Shown here in pieces: positions 38,901-50,255 of a DNA stretch of 64,000 bases (its first letter is position 1; the number at the start of each line of letters is the position of its first letter). This stretch comes from Odontesthes bonariensis (lineage: Eukaryota > Chordata > Actinopteri > Atheriniformes > Atherinopsidae). A model generated the notes under the pieces. It had not been told where the DNA came from. It did no database searches and saw nothing but the letters and a program-made list of their open reading frames with translations. The translations under genes and the position numbers were made by a program. Location: assembly GCF_027942865.1 (NCBI RefSeq), contig NC_134528.1, forward strand, positions 6,443,586 through 6,507,585, written 5' to 3'.

Positions 38901-39080
38901 TTTGTCTCGTTTTACTTTGTTTAAAACCACAAATATCAGTGTAACAGAAAAGCCGGAAATTGTGAGTTTCACTTGTTGAAAGAACTTCTAAATTCAAAAG
39001 GTGGGTTGGGGGGGGGGGGTCGGTTACTGATCCCCCGCCCAAAAAAGACAAACCAAAAAAAACGCATGGGAAGCATATAT
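35905..39080. other. Intergenic, prph2 upstream region to tbcc 3' end
   Basis: About 3.2 kb without a recognised gene. The part next to prph2 (to about 36.5 kb) would hold its promoter. It contains TAATC and GATTA cores (for example CTAATCA near 36253 and GATTAAA near 36313), compatible with CRX/OTX sites expected for a photoreceptor gene, but such short motifs are frequent. The rest is AT-rich with T and A homopolymers. Confidence 0.4.
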
Positions 39081-39397
39081 TGTGTAAGCGAATCTTTATT
39101 TTTTCCCTTCAAAGAACGTGTGTGCATGGAGCAGATCCTTTAAAAGTAAACATAACACTGAGACTGTTGTGAGACCTGTCTTTGAAAAAAATGGACGAAC
39201 TTCTTTAAAGAGCCCGAATGTGATTTTGGTAGATTTTTTCTTAAATAGTGCAGCTTCAAGCATCAACAACATGTTCAATACAGCCCTATAACCTTCATGA
39301 CACAGCATAGATATGAATTAGGCTAAGTGCATCTAGCAGTAAATCAGTTAATGTGATGCCAGTGTAACATCTAAGTGGCTTAAATATTAAATTAATT
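39081..39397 (-). other. tbcc 3' UTR with polyadenylation signal
   Basis: A minus-strand AATAAA at 39095-39100 lies about 300 nt downstream of the tbcc stop codon, giving a short 3' UTR. Confidence 0.6.
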
Positions 39398-40441
39398 CTA
39401 TGGCTCCCAGGTTGTTTTTCTGTCTCCTTCTGGAATGACAGACCAGTTCGGGGACGGTGTTCCTGCTGCAAGCCAGTTGAAGTCATCCACTTGGCTCCAG
39501 TTGTTCCTCTCCCGGTCTAGGCCAGACACGGAAAAGTCCTCGTCCAGGGTGGGATAAGACCAAGAGAACGGGGCGAAGCTCACTCCACGGCAGTCCTCGA
39601 CGATGGCTCGGCTGGTGACGTGCAGATACACCTGGGTGTTGGTGGTGTTGTGGGTTCGCAGCTGCTGACAGGGGAAGACCAGTGTGCTGTTTCTGCAATG
39701 ATCTATGAACACCGACGTAGACACGGGTCCACATCGGATCTCACAACTGTCGATGTGCTTCAGGTGCAGGGTGTTGGGAGAGCCATACAGACGGACTTTG
39801 CAGTTGGTCAGATGAGTCAACAGCAAGTCTTGATTTTGGATTTCCTCAGCTGTCTTGGTTAGAAACTCACTGTTTATGTTGGAGAAGCCACACTGCTTTG
39901 AGACTGGAGCTCTATCCACCTTGGTGACACCTGAATCAGCGGGTGTGCCAGCATCAGGGGGAGGTGCAGCTGATGCTTGTGCAGAGGCTTTATCTGCTGC
40001 TTTAGTGCGAGCTCGAAAGGCAAATTTTTTCTTAGGTAGAGCCTCCTCCCTGGTTTCAGCGAGGGTGGTTTGGAGTTTCTGCAGAGCTGCTTGGGCTTGT
40101 CTCAGTTCATACTGCGTTAAAAACAGTATGCTGTCATTTAGAAACTTCTGTAGCAGGAGGATTTTAGCCGTCGCCTCATCCAGCTTCTGGGTCACTGCTG
40201 CCCGGTCTGCTCCGGAGCAGCTGGACAGCAGCTCCTCGATACACGCCCGCTCACTGTTGAAAGCGCTGGAAAAATAGTCGCCCTTTTCCTCAGCGACAGA
40301 CTGGCTCTTTTTGGTCTCTTTCCTCCGCTCGACATCCTCTATCCTGGCCAGGTGCCGTTTCTGAAGTCGCTCTTGAATTTTGGGAGCACCGCTTTCACCA
40401 TGCAACCCACTTTCCAGATTACTCTCTGCAGTTGCGTCCAT
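39398..40441 (-). CDS. tbcc: Tubulin-folding cofactor C (intronless)
   Basis: Cofactor C acts with cofactors D and E as a GTPase activator for beta-tubulin, releasing assembly-competent alpha/beta-tubulin dimers in the cytosol. It is one uninterrupted frame of 347 aa, matching the intronless human gene (346 aa). The N-terminal half is helical and charged (residues about 20-135, IQERLQKRHLARIEDVERRK, with YELRQAQAALQKLQTTLAE), matching the tubulin-binding spectrin-like domain. A low-complexity Ala/Pro linker follows (about 145-175). The C-terminal beta-helix C-CAP/TBCC domain starts near GFSNINSEFL. It contains the motif VTSRAIVEDC, whose Arg (about residue 278) corresponds to the catalytic arginine finger. 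It ends with GLDRERNNWSQVDDFNWL and SPNWSVIP. Order and orientation with prph2 and bicral match the human locus. Confidence 0.97.
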   Translation of the reverse strand: MDATAESNLESGLHGESGAPKIQERLQKRHLARIEDVERRKETKKSQSVAEEKGDYFSSAFNSERACIEELLSSCSGADRAAVTQKLDEATAKILLLQKFLNDSILFLTQYELRQAQAALQKLQTTLAETREEALPKKKFAFRARTKAADKASAQASAAPPPDAGTPADSGVTKVDRAPVSKQCGFSNINSEFLTKTAEEIQNQDLLLTHLTNCKVRLYGSPNTLHLKHIDSCEIRCGPVSTSVFIDHCRNSTLVFPCQQLRTHNTTNTQVYLHVTSRAIVEDCRGVSFAPFSWSYPTLDEDFSVSGLDRERNNWSQVDDFNWLAAGTPSPNWSVIPEGDRKTTWEP

Positions 40442-43400
40442 GTTTGTACACTAACAGTAGATGCGGAAGTGATGCCGTCTATTTTCTTCTTCGTGCCCTT
40501 ATAGAATAAATCTAAATGGACAGTGCCACCTGCTGGATCAGAGCGAGCAATATTCTTACTATTTATGATTAAACAACTAAGAAACACTCATTTTAATCAG
40601 GGTTAGATAAGATTACTTTGAAATTAACTCATTTAAAGAAGATAATGTGAAAAATACTCGGTCTTCACTTTAATCAGATCGGGATGTTGTCGGTGTATGT
40701 TAATTTTCAATTTTGATCGTGAACATTATGCAATTTACAGCTTGTAAAATAAACTACATGTAGCAAAAGCAGTATCTGCACAAACTACAGGTGTAGTGTG
40801 TGTATTAACCAACATCAAAGTTGATATTTCTTTTGTGTCTTGCTTCTTTTTTTTAAAATCAAAGCTCACATAAAGTGCTCTTGTAATGGAAGAACACATG
40901 TAGAACATGTTTATCTTTCATTTTCAGTGTGAATGAAGAGGAGTAAAACTAAATTATTCATACATCATCATTAAAACACAAAGCCAAACGTCTACAGGTG
41001 ACTTGATTTAAAAATGCAGTGAAAAAGTAAGTAATCCCTGACAAAGTAACAACAATTATACTAAACATTTAAGAATGAGGCCTGTTTAGAGTTGCTTTTT
41101 TTTTGTAATTCGGTTCTATAATTCTAACTATATGCAATCCATTTAACTCTTCTAAAGTTTTAAAATGAGTAATTAATGCAAAAAAACCCCCAAAGGATTT
41201 AGTCTGATTCAGTTCCTGACAAACATATCTATTATGAGCAAACATAACCTGTATTTATGTAAAGTTGACTTTTCATGTTGTTACTAGTTTGTTTACCCGC
41301 CGATGTGTGTATTATGATTATTGCAAAGACCCAGTTACTTATAATTTCTGAAATAACCAAGTTAGTTAACCAATCTTTAAAAGATACCTTGTTAGAATTT
41401 TCTTAGATATTATTGGATTGGATTATTATTGGATATTTTTATAACATTTAAGAGAGACGTAGTATTTGAAAATATGCTAGCAAGTGATATTATGAGCTAA
41501 ATATATAAAACACAAAATATTCGGCGGGTTTAATCGATTTAAACCTTTGAATATGATTCAATTTAGTTGGCAGCAAAGCCAAATGTCTTCACAAACAGTT
41601 CATACCTGAGCAACGTCAGTTAAGGTGTGGCAAACACAGGCCCGCCCTCTACTGTTTGTTATGATAAAGTCTAAAAACATTTGTCTTGTATTCTTGAGTG
41701 CAATGAAACATAATATATTAATAAATTGAAATATTCAAAAAATGGGATTTTATCAATGAAGTGCCCTTATCTGCATATTTCCCATTCAAATGTATGGAGG
41801 CGTAAGCCGCTGTTGAGCACTGGTGATTTTGGTGTGTGCATTACACCAACAACCCGTGCGGTGATGGCGAGGAAACCCCGTTGACAAGACACTGCTTTTT
41901 CATGACGGTGAGTTCCCCTTTGAGTGTATTATAATTTTGTGATAAAAATTTCAAGGAAAAAACACACACAAGCTCCTTCCTCCCTTCCTTCAGGGAGGGA
42001 AGAGAGTTTGAGCGGAGAGAAAAATCTATCCGAGACAGAACAGGGACAGTGAGAAATATATATGAGTGGGAGAGGGAGAAGGAGGAGGAGGAGAAGGAGG
42101 GGGGAGCAAATTAAAAGTTGCCAAATGGAGATATTGGGTTTCAAGAGGAGTGGGACAGGAGTAAAGGGTTTGCCTGTTTGAGTCGTCTTTATGTTATGCT
42201 AATCGAGATAAATATTTATGGGTCTACGCGGTTTAGTCCTTTAGCCTTTTCGATGAATTCTTGCCCGACGTTTTCAAAATAGGCGTCGTCGACATTGCGG
42301 CTAGCTAACCTAACACCAGAACAGGCCGACGTTTAACGCTAAAATTCGGCGTCCGTCCCGGAGAGCGACCCGACCGGAACACGGACTGGTCTTAACGTCC
42401 AAATGGAATCCTTTTGGTTCAACATGTCGTTACAAATGTGACGTTTTTCGTGTTGGCAGATGAGCCACATCGAGGACAAATGAAAGCCTCCCCAACAGAG
42501 AAAGAAAGAGCACGTCAGCGACGACGGGCGTTTTGTGCTGCTTGAATGCGATTATCATTCTGTCGATTTGATCTATTTTTGGAAATTTAACTTGCATGCT
42601 GTACAGTAGCAGTCTTTCTAAACCGGTTGTGGTATCCTGCAGCTAAAACGACCGTAAGCAGGTTTTTTTGCGTTGCAATGTGCATGCTAATGCGCATTTC
42701 GTACTGTGACTTTGAGCCCATAATTGCACAGAAATGTTAAAAGACTTCGAAGAACAAGGCTTTGCTGTGACAATTGTGATTTAAAGTCAAAAGAAATAAA
42801 ATCCTGGACTTTTAGTCCAGTTCTCTTGAGCTTCGACGACTTTTTTTTTTTTTTTTTTATTGGTTACCATGGACACTTGACCCGGTCCTTTTCATTTTTA
42901 GCGAGCTTAACTTCAGCCGAAAATCGAGTCCGCAGTTGTAAACGTTAATCTATTATTATTGGAATAAGGGTGCGATTTTGGTTGTTTCTACGAAAGAATT
43001 AGGGGGATTCGTCATTTTGTTGCTTTTTAACTGTGTATACTTTGAGCTGTTGGTGAAATAAAATTTGATCGTGCTTATTGTTTGGTTTCCGTTTTTTTTT
43101 TACGTTGAAAGGTAAAGGACAAAGGAGACTCCGCAGCCTGTGGCAAACTCTGCTCCTACAACTGAACATTTGCTATAAATTATTAAAATAACGCGGGCTG
43201 TGTGTACAAGCATTTTCTTAAATTATCTTATTTCTTACAGTATAATTAGAAAGCTGGGTTTTCTTTTTAGTGAAGCAGCCCAGTCGTTCTTTGTTCTCCC
43301 AGAATCAAAGATGGAGGCTGAACGTGGTTCAGCTACAAAGACAGCCCATGGCATGGTAACAGCCATTTTGTTGTACTGCAGTTGTTTTTACACACCCATG

Positions 43401-44273
43401 AGAACACAAAACACACATTTACTCAGTACCTTTAAACAAAACAGTATTTAAGTGACAGACATTTGTCAGAAGGCTGTATTAGTGACTTGATATATTTGTT
43501 TGTATTTATTTTTCTGACATTCTGACAACATGTGCTCCACATGGTTTTTAAACAATAACTGAATAGACATTTAAACACTTATAGATCACTACTGTGCTGG
43601 ATCAAATGAGTGCCCATTAGCCTGTCACTATTCCCCTTCTGTAGCACAAATATAACTTTATGTTGCTGGCTAACACAACATAAAGCCTGCCTATGGAGCT
43701 GAAGCTCAAATAACCATTTAGTTTACAAATGGAGCAGGGTGGAGTTATTTACACTCAAATAGCCATTTTCACTTTACACACATGAACGACAACCAATGTG
43801 GGACAGCAGAGGAGGGTAATGGGAGGGAATTTGAGTGTCAGACAAGCATTTGTAGGAGGGCGCACAGGCCATCCTGTCCTTTATTTGTGTACTGCATAAC
43901 AAATGTTCCCCTCCATGTCCCTCTTTCATCCACTCATCCTTCTGTCTGCCATATCTCTCTTTTAAACACTCTCAAATATGAATGTGTCTTTTACTAAATT
44001 CAGTTTCTCACTCTGCAGCCCAGCCTGTTACAGGAGAGAAAGGGTGTTAAATGACTGAATCCATGCTTCCTGCTGGAAATCTGTGAGTTTAGATATCCTA
44101 TGTGAATCATGAATATACAGCTCAGACACCCCTACCTCAGAGTAGAAACGAGTGAGCAATGCACAAATACTCTCCCATTCAATGAAGGGCTTAGTGTATT
44201 CAAATTTTAGCTTTATAGAGTGAAACTTATCCCGCGTCCTCACCTGCTATCCCTCCATATTCTTGCAGGTGTC
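40442..44273. promoter_or_regulatory. tbcc/bicral divergent upstream region and bicral 5' UTR
   Basis: tbcc and bicral are transcribed away from each other across this 3.8-kb interval. A CpG-richer patch at about 42220-42560 is the best candidate for the bicral promoter and first non-coding exon. A good donor-like sequence (ATGACG followed by GTGAGT) occurs near 41908. The bicral coding exon is preceded by an acceptor (TTCTTGCAG ending at 44268), showing that at least one non-coding exon lies upstream. The region 40.6-42.2 kb is AT-rich with no recognised gene. Confidence 0.5.
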
Positions 44274-47200
44274 ATGGATGATGAAGACGATCGCCGTCTT
44301 CTGGATATTTTAGGGTAAAAAAAGAAAAGCAAAACATGGAGCTTACACGTCTGCATGACACGGTTTTATCTATCAATGCATGAGAAATTTGAGTTTACCA
44401 AGCAAAATGCAGCCAAGCCACACATTTTAACATCTTTCCTTGAAAAGTTAAGCGCCATTATAAGTGATCTGTGAAACCAGAGCTATCTGCAAACTTGTTT
44501 TCTCTATTTTTAAAAAAAATAAGGGAACTTAATAATCTTTACAGTCCGTTGGAAGGCAGTTTTTGCTAAGAAGTTTCTAAAATTTCTCCAGATGTGTTAA
44601 GGAATTTTTAAAGCCACACAATAATGTAGACACATTGATTACACCTGTGTTAGTTTTATTATCCGCGAGTAAAAGTCTTCTGTACCCCTTTCAGAGATGT
44701 GGATGCACTGAATGACTATCTCCACGGCAGCAACAGCAAGTCTGTGAGTGACACTTGCAGCATGTTTTCAACTATTCAGTTTGCCTCGACGTAATCCTCA
44801 AATATGTAACCCAACTGCATAAAATAACAGGTCTGACTGTCTTTTTGTAACAACAGATTGGAGAGGATGACGTTACGAATGCAGCTTATGGATCAGATGG
44901 ATCCTTCTTTGCCAACGAAACAGTGAGTGTATTAATGATGATCCTGATCCTGTCAAAACACCAGGAGATTTTAGGACATGATTAGAGATTTGTTTATTGA
45001 TGGTGGATTGGGGTTTCATGTACCAGCTGAACCAAAAAATGCATACATTTGTACGTAGAACTAACATAACACATAATCAAAAGTGTGAAACTCTTGACAT
45101 GTAAAAATCCATGACATGAAATGGGAATAGCCTGATGAGTTGACTAAATTAGAAAATATTATAGTATACACAGTAGCCCCTCAATCCTTTATGCTTCTAG
45201 GGAGCCAAATTGTCTTATTGATATAAGAATAATATTTTAAAGTGGTCCTGAGCAATACGTCTACAGGTCTTTTCAGTTTTTCTTTGGACTGTCTTTTTTT
45301 AACCATTTTCAGTGGAATGTGATTTTGTTTGTGAAGCCACGTAACACTGAACTGTGCATCATGCAAGCCAGCCTAAAGAAAGGCTCTTACCTCACATCTT
45401 GGCCATAAGTCCCTTTAATGTGTAGTTTGGCATACACAACATCCAAAGAGGAGCTTTGGAATTGTAGAAGTCTGGAGAACTATTCCTGAAGACTACTTCA
45501 AGAAATTACAAGAAATGTTGTCTAAGAGGGTTCAGGTTGTGTCAATTTTTTTTTAAATAAAAAGTGGTCCCCTATTAATATTAGCTTTCAAACTTATTAG
45601 AATCGTACAAACTCCTGTTTTTCCTTATAAACTGTAGTACCAATACTGTTTTCACATGTTTCAGTAAATTACTGCTCCTGTTTGCCGTTCTCAGCAACAT
45701 GTACAGAAGTGAGGTCTGGCTGGAAACCTTTGCACAGCACTCTATAATTAGAAATGTTTTGATAAAGTTCACTTGCTTGTAAAAGTGCAAAAAAATATGT
45801 TGTGTTGCAACGAGGGACGCAATTATTCAAACAATGCACTTTGTTTGTAATCTGTTCCTAAGGCTGGCTCCAACACTGGTCTCAAGGATGGTTCTTCCTC
45901 AATGGGTGGATTTGGTGAGGACTCAAGCGGGGCAGGCCTTCAGCTCTCCAGCAGCCTCTCATTTATCGAGGATGAATTGGGGTCTGGAAGCTCCCCCGAA
46001 GGTGTGGATCTTGAGGGAGAGGACCAGCCCTTTGACATCCTCCAGAAGTCTCTCCTTGAGGCTGACATCACGGAGCAGACGCTGGCCCATGAGGCCTTGC
46101 TGGACTCTCAGCCTGCTCCCACTCTTGTGCAGGCTCCTGTTCCCTTTTCCTCCCAGCTGGTCTCAGGGGGTTATGGAGGTGGGGTGGGCATGGTAACCAC
46201 AGGGACAGCTGCGTTCCCAGCAGGTCAGTTACTGCAAGGAATGCCCTCCCTGCCTAATGGATCTGCCCAGCACATCCAGGTGTTGGGCTCATTTGGAGCT
46301 GGTAGCGGTGTGATGACTTTGAGCAGCTTAGAAAGAACTCCTCAGATTGTGTTAAGGCCGGGGGTTCCTGTAGCTCCGGCAGGGACTGCGACAGGGGGGC
46401 AGGTGTTTGCCCCTACCCAAGGGCAGGTAGGCCAAGTTGGCTTACCTTTCAAAAATATCCCTCTTCAAAACATCATCATCCAGAGAGGCCCAGGAGGGAC
46501 CCAGACTCTTGTCAGACCAATCCAGCCTAAACCTGCTCAAGCTGGGGTTCAGACTGTTTACAGCCTTGGTCTTCAGCCCACTGCCACCACCGTAGCTAAC
46601 GTTGTGAACGCTAATACTGCTGCTCCTGGGGGACAGTATGCAGCCAATGGCTCTATAGTGGTGCAGCCACCACTGGAGCAGCAGCAAGCGCAGCAACCTG
46701 GACAGTTCATGCTACCCAGCTCTTTGGCGCTGACTCCATCGAGCAACATCCAAAATGGCCCCACCAACCCCAGTTCAAATGCCCTAATTACCAGTCAAAA
46801 CACAGTGCAGATTGTTGCAGGGCAGAACTTCACGGCACCGCCAGGAGGTCAGTTAATTTTGAATCAGGGAGTAATGAGTGGGAGTCAGGTTGGAGCAGCC
46901 GGAACTCAGGCATGGCCCACAGTGTCCTGTGCGAACTCCACCCCTGTGCAGACATCGTGCGCTCCCGGGCGGCTGACTCTGGTGGGCCCAGCAACAGCGG
47001 GAATTGGTGGTCAAGGTCAAGCATCAGCTTGTGCCGTGCAGCGCCTTCTAGTGACTCAAACTCAGAACTGCACTCCTCTGTCGTCTTTATCCGGTAATGT
47101 GATGCAGGAACAAGACTTCAGACAGGTAGAACTGCACATCGATCAGTTTCATTCTGTCTCTTCGCTGTAAGTCGCCATCTGACCAACATGATTTTTATTT

Positions 47201-50200
47201 TTCAGAATTCTTCATCACCTGCCTTTAAACAGGCAAAACTCAGCAGCATCCATGGTAACCAAAGCTGTGACGTTGTTGTATTTGTAATTTTTTTTTTATA
47301 TTTTATGTGTCTTTGACTTAATAGTTGTGTTTGTGTGACCTCTCTTAGCCATGGCACAAGACTCAACACTAAACTGTGAGGTATGTTTGGAAGTTAGTTC
47401 ACACACCTGTCAGAATTTTACGGTGGAACAAGCAAATTGGAAAAAAAACCCAAAACATTGTTGATATAACTGTGGTTTTTACACTTTCTCTTCATAGGTC
47501 AGTACACAGAAGAGGCCCATCCTTCCGCCACTAACAAAAGGAGAAATGTGAGTTATTTACATCCTGTGTACTAATTGAATTTTTCCCATTTAAATGTTAT
47601 ACTGTACACTTGTTGCCCTGAAATGTTCTCATTGACAACATATCTCGTTGACCAAGTTCGTCTCCTTTCCTGGTAATTCAAAAGGATTTTACAACAGTTG
47701 AGGAGGGACCACGCTGGTGTTCAGACCCCCGATCGACGGAGGTTCAATTCAGTTGACGACGCGCTGCTTCGACTCCTCCCTTACCATGTGTTCCAGGGGG
47801 CTCCACCCAGCCAGGAAGAGTTCTCACAAGGTACAGCCTTAAAATGACTAAAATGACCTAAAAGTTTAAAGGACATCAGAAAACCCAGCTGTAAACTATG
47901 TCCTGCAGGATGAAATTGCTTTTGTCTAAATAGTGTTTTATGTTTGATGATTCCCAGTCGAGGAGGAATTTGAGGAAGTGGCAACTCAGGTGCTGAAGAG
48001 GACCCAGGCCATGGTTAACAAATACAGACGACTACTGATGGTGGAAGCTGAGGTAAGTACACACGAGAGCAAATGGTTGATAGGTGCAGTGCGTGGGCTG
48101 TTATGAGGCAAAATGTATTCCTCAGGTTTTCTTTCATTGTCAAACAAATGCTTCCTCTCAACCCACAATGTGGTGGAACCTCAAATCTGGATGTTTCACA
48201 GCAGTCAAAGCAAGTTTTGACTTTGTCAGAGTAATTCAATAATTTGCAGTTATTGGACAACTATTAGTGTGCGAAATTATTGGGCAACTTGATTTCAAAT
48301 TTTCATTTATTCTTGAATGTTTTATTAATATTCAGAGTAACACACCCACTTTTCCTTTCATTAATGAGCCAACCACGTCCTTCCAGACTCTGCCCAGAGA
48401 GGTGTATTGTTCTCCAAAACTAAAAGGCTTATGTTTGAGAAAGAGATCTTCTATCATTTGAGTTGAGTGAAAGGCAGCGTCAGGTCATGAGTCATCTTTG
48501 AAGCCTTTACTGGCTAATAGGAAATTCCTACTTTCCTTGTCCTATACAGTCTACCTTTTGGCTCAGCTGTGCTGATGATTCCCAGGTATGAGGATGTAGC
48601 CGGTCTACAGTACAGTGCAGAGGTGTGGACAGTGCTCCTCTTCTGTTCCACTTCTTCATAGTCTGGTATGTTAGGTTCCAAATATACAGGCTGCACGTGA
48701 TGGGCTGAGTGGATGCGCAAACCGTGAGACATGTAATGGAGCATTGTCCACCGTTATCACGGTCCTCTTCCTGTACCACGACTTAAAGAAAAGATCTTCC
48801 AGATACTAGCTGCAGGTTTGCAAGTTGATTTCTAACCAATCTTCTGCCTGAAAAAGCCCAACGAGCTCATCTTTAAACCAAACTATAAGATTTTCAGTGT
48901 TCAACAGGATGTGTTTCTCTTGCGTCCGAGAGTTTTTAAGTCCCAGTGGCTTCATACTACATAAGGGATCTGTAGCATCTGGTCCGCAGTTGTAGTGTCT
49001 TTTGGTGGGTCTTGGCCTAATTTTGATACTTCAACTCTTGCATCCTGCGCAGTGAGGGTCATGTTTTAGCTTCTGCTGTACTTTGGACTCTTCAAGGAGG
49101 TTGCATTTCTATCATTCGGTGGCTTTGGATGATAATAGAAGTCTGGAAGCTTCACTTTAAATCTTTTTCAGTTCATTTGTTGTTTTTCTCAAGTCTATTG
49201 ACTTGTGTCAGTCACGCTGTTTTCACTGTACTGTAAAGGTTTCCATTACGGATCAGAGTAAAGTAAAACTAGAGGTGGTTGTTTACAACTGGAGTTTTAA
49301 ACAGGACGCAGAGCCTAGTGCTCAAGGATCGGCTGGTTTGTCATATCAATAGGAAGCGGCTAAATCCTATCTGGAACTTTTCGCCTGTATGAAAGGAGTT
49401 CAGGCAGAATTGTTAACTTTGTTTACTCAGAAACGGAAGTTTAACCTACATTAACTCAATATTCAGCCTCCCTAACCCTGACGAAAGCTTCCTTTATCAC
49501 AACTATAAAAACCTTACTGTCACGGAGACGCTCCCTGAACTGACGGACTGACTCCTCTCCTTTCTCTGCAGCGCTCCAGTCCATCCTCAGAAATGGTGAT
49601 GATTGACAGGACCTTCAATCAAGAGGAGCGCAGCAACCTGACACAAGACAAACGAATGATACTCGTGGACCCAGGTACAAGCTGCAGAAACAAGAGGAGT
49701 AAAGCCATATTGAGAAAGTTAAGTTTTTCACACAGACTTTTTATTTAACTCTTTTTCTGCCCCGTCTGGTTTACAGACAGCTTTTTGGAAGACTTCTGTT
49801 GTGGGACGAAATCCAAAGTTTTCCAGGACCCCGTCCCGGCTCCGTCGACGACAGGCTGTAATCAGGACCAGTCAGAACAAGGCTCCGCAGAGCCACCATA
49901 CAGGACAGGATCCCAACCCGGGTATGGAGATCCGGGAGGGGGTGGGGGTGTAGGGCAAGGTTCAACAGAGAGACTTCACCCACCAAAGTTAGAAAACAAG
50001 AGCGTGTTGGAACTGAAGAGATCCCAGCAGTGCCTTGGGTCCAACAGCGCCGGCAACAACAACAGCATCATCGCCACCAACAGTTACTCCCAAGGTAAAC
50101 CCTCGCATTTCGCCGCAACATCAGGAGGACAGTCCCAGTTCCAGGTGTCGCACCACCCGATGCAGCCTCCACACTCGCCCCAGCTCACGTCACCCCCCCA

Positions 50201-50255
50201 CCCTGAGACAGATTCTGCTTTAGAGGCGGCAGTCAACAGCATCCTGGAATGCTGA
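44274..50255 (+). CDS. bicral: BICRAL (GLTSCR1-like), ncBAF chromatin-remodelling subunit
   Basis: Nuclear subunit, alternative to BICRA, of the BRD9-containing non-canonical BAF (SWI/SNF) complex. Eleven coding exons: 44274-44314, 44695-44743, 44857-44922, 45863-47125, 47206-47254, 47349-47380, 47498-47547, 47685-47830, 47958-48052, 49572-49674 and 49777-50255. All have GT-AG ends and consistent phase, giving 790 aa. The start MDDEDDRRLLDILGDVDALNDYLHG is the family N terminus, followed by EDQPFDILQKSLLEADITEQTLA. A long Gln/Gly/Pro-rich middle is encoded mostly by one 1263-nt exon. The conserved GLTSCR1 domain spans about residues 513-640, from KGEMILQQLRRD through LKRTQAMVNKYRRLL and EMVMIDRTFNQEER to FCCGTK. 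The C terminus is LEAAVNSILEC, as in BICRA and BICRAL. It is shorter than human BICRAL (about 1079 aa). Synteny with prph2 and tbcc favours bicral over bicra. Confidence 0.93.
48250..49190 (-). mobile_element. Degenerate Tc1/mariner-type DNA transposon in a bicral intron
   Basis: The segment opens with GCGAAATTATTGGGCAACTT, a diverged form of the end of a widespread vertebrate Tc1/mariner-type element that repeats 'TTATTAGGCAA'. Along its length it follows that element's transposase gene on the minus strand: CAGAGAGGTGTATTGTTCTCC, then GTAATGGAGCATTGTCC (giving a DNAP-type acidic motif on the minus strand), CTTCCTGTACCACGACTTAA, and AACGAGCTCATCTTTAA. Frames are broken by stops and shifts, so it is a dead copy. 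The outer limits are approximate; the right inverted repeat was not found. Confidence 0.65.

Noticed and set aside
39855-40277. 140-residue plus-strand open frame
   Set aside because: Antisense to the intronless tbcc gene.
46442-46767. Minus-strand frames opposite bicral
   Set aside because: They overlap the large bicral coding exon and show no family similarity.
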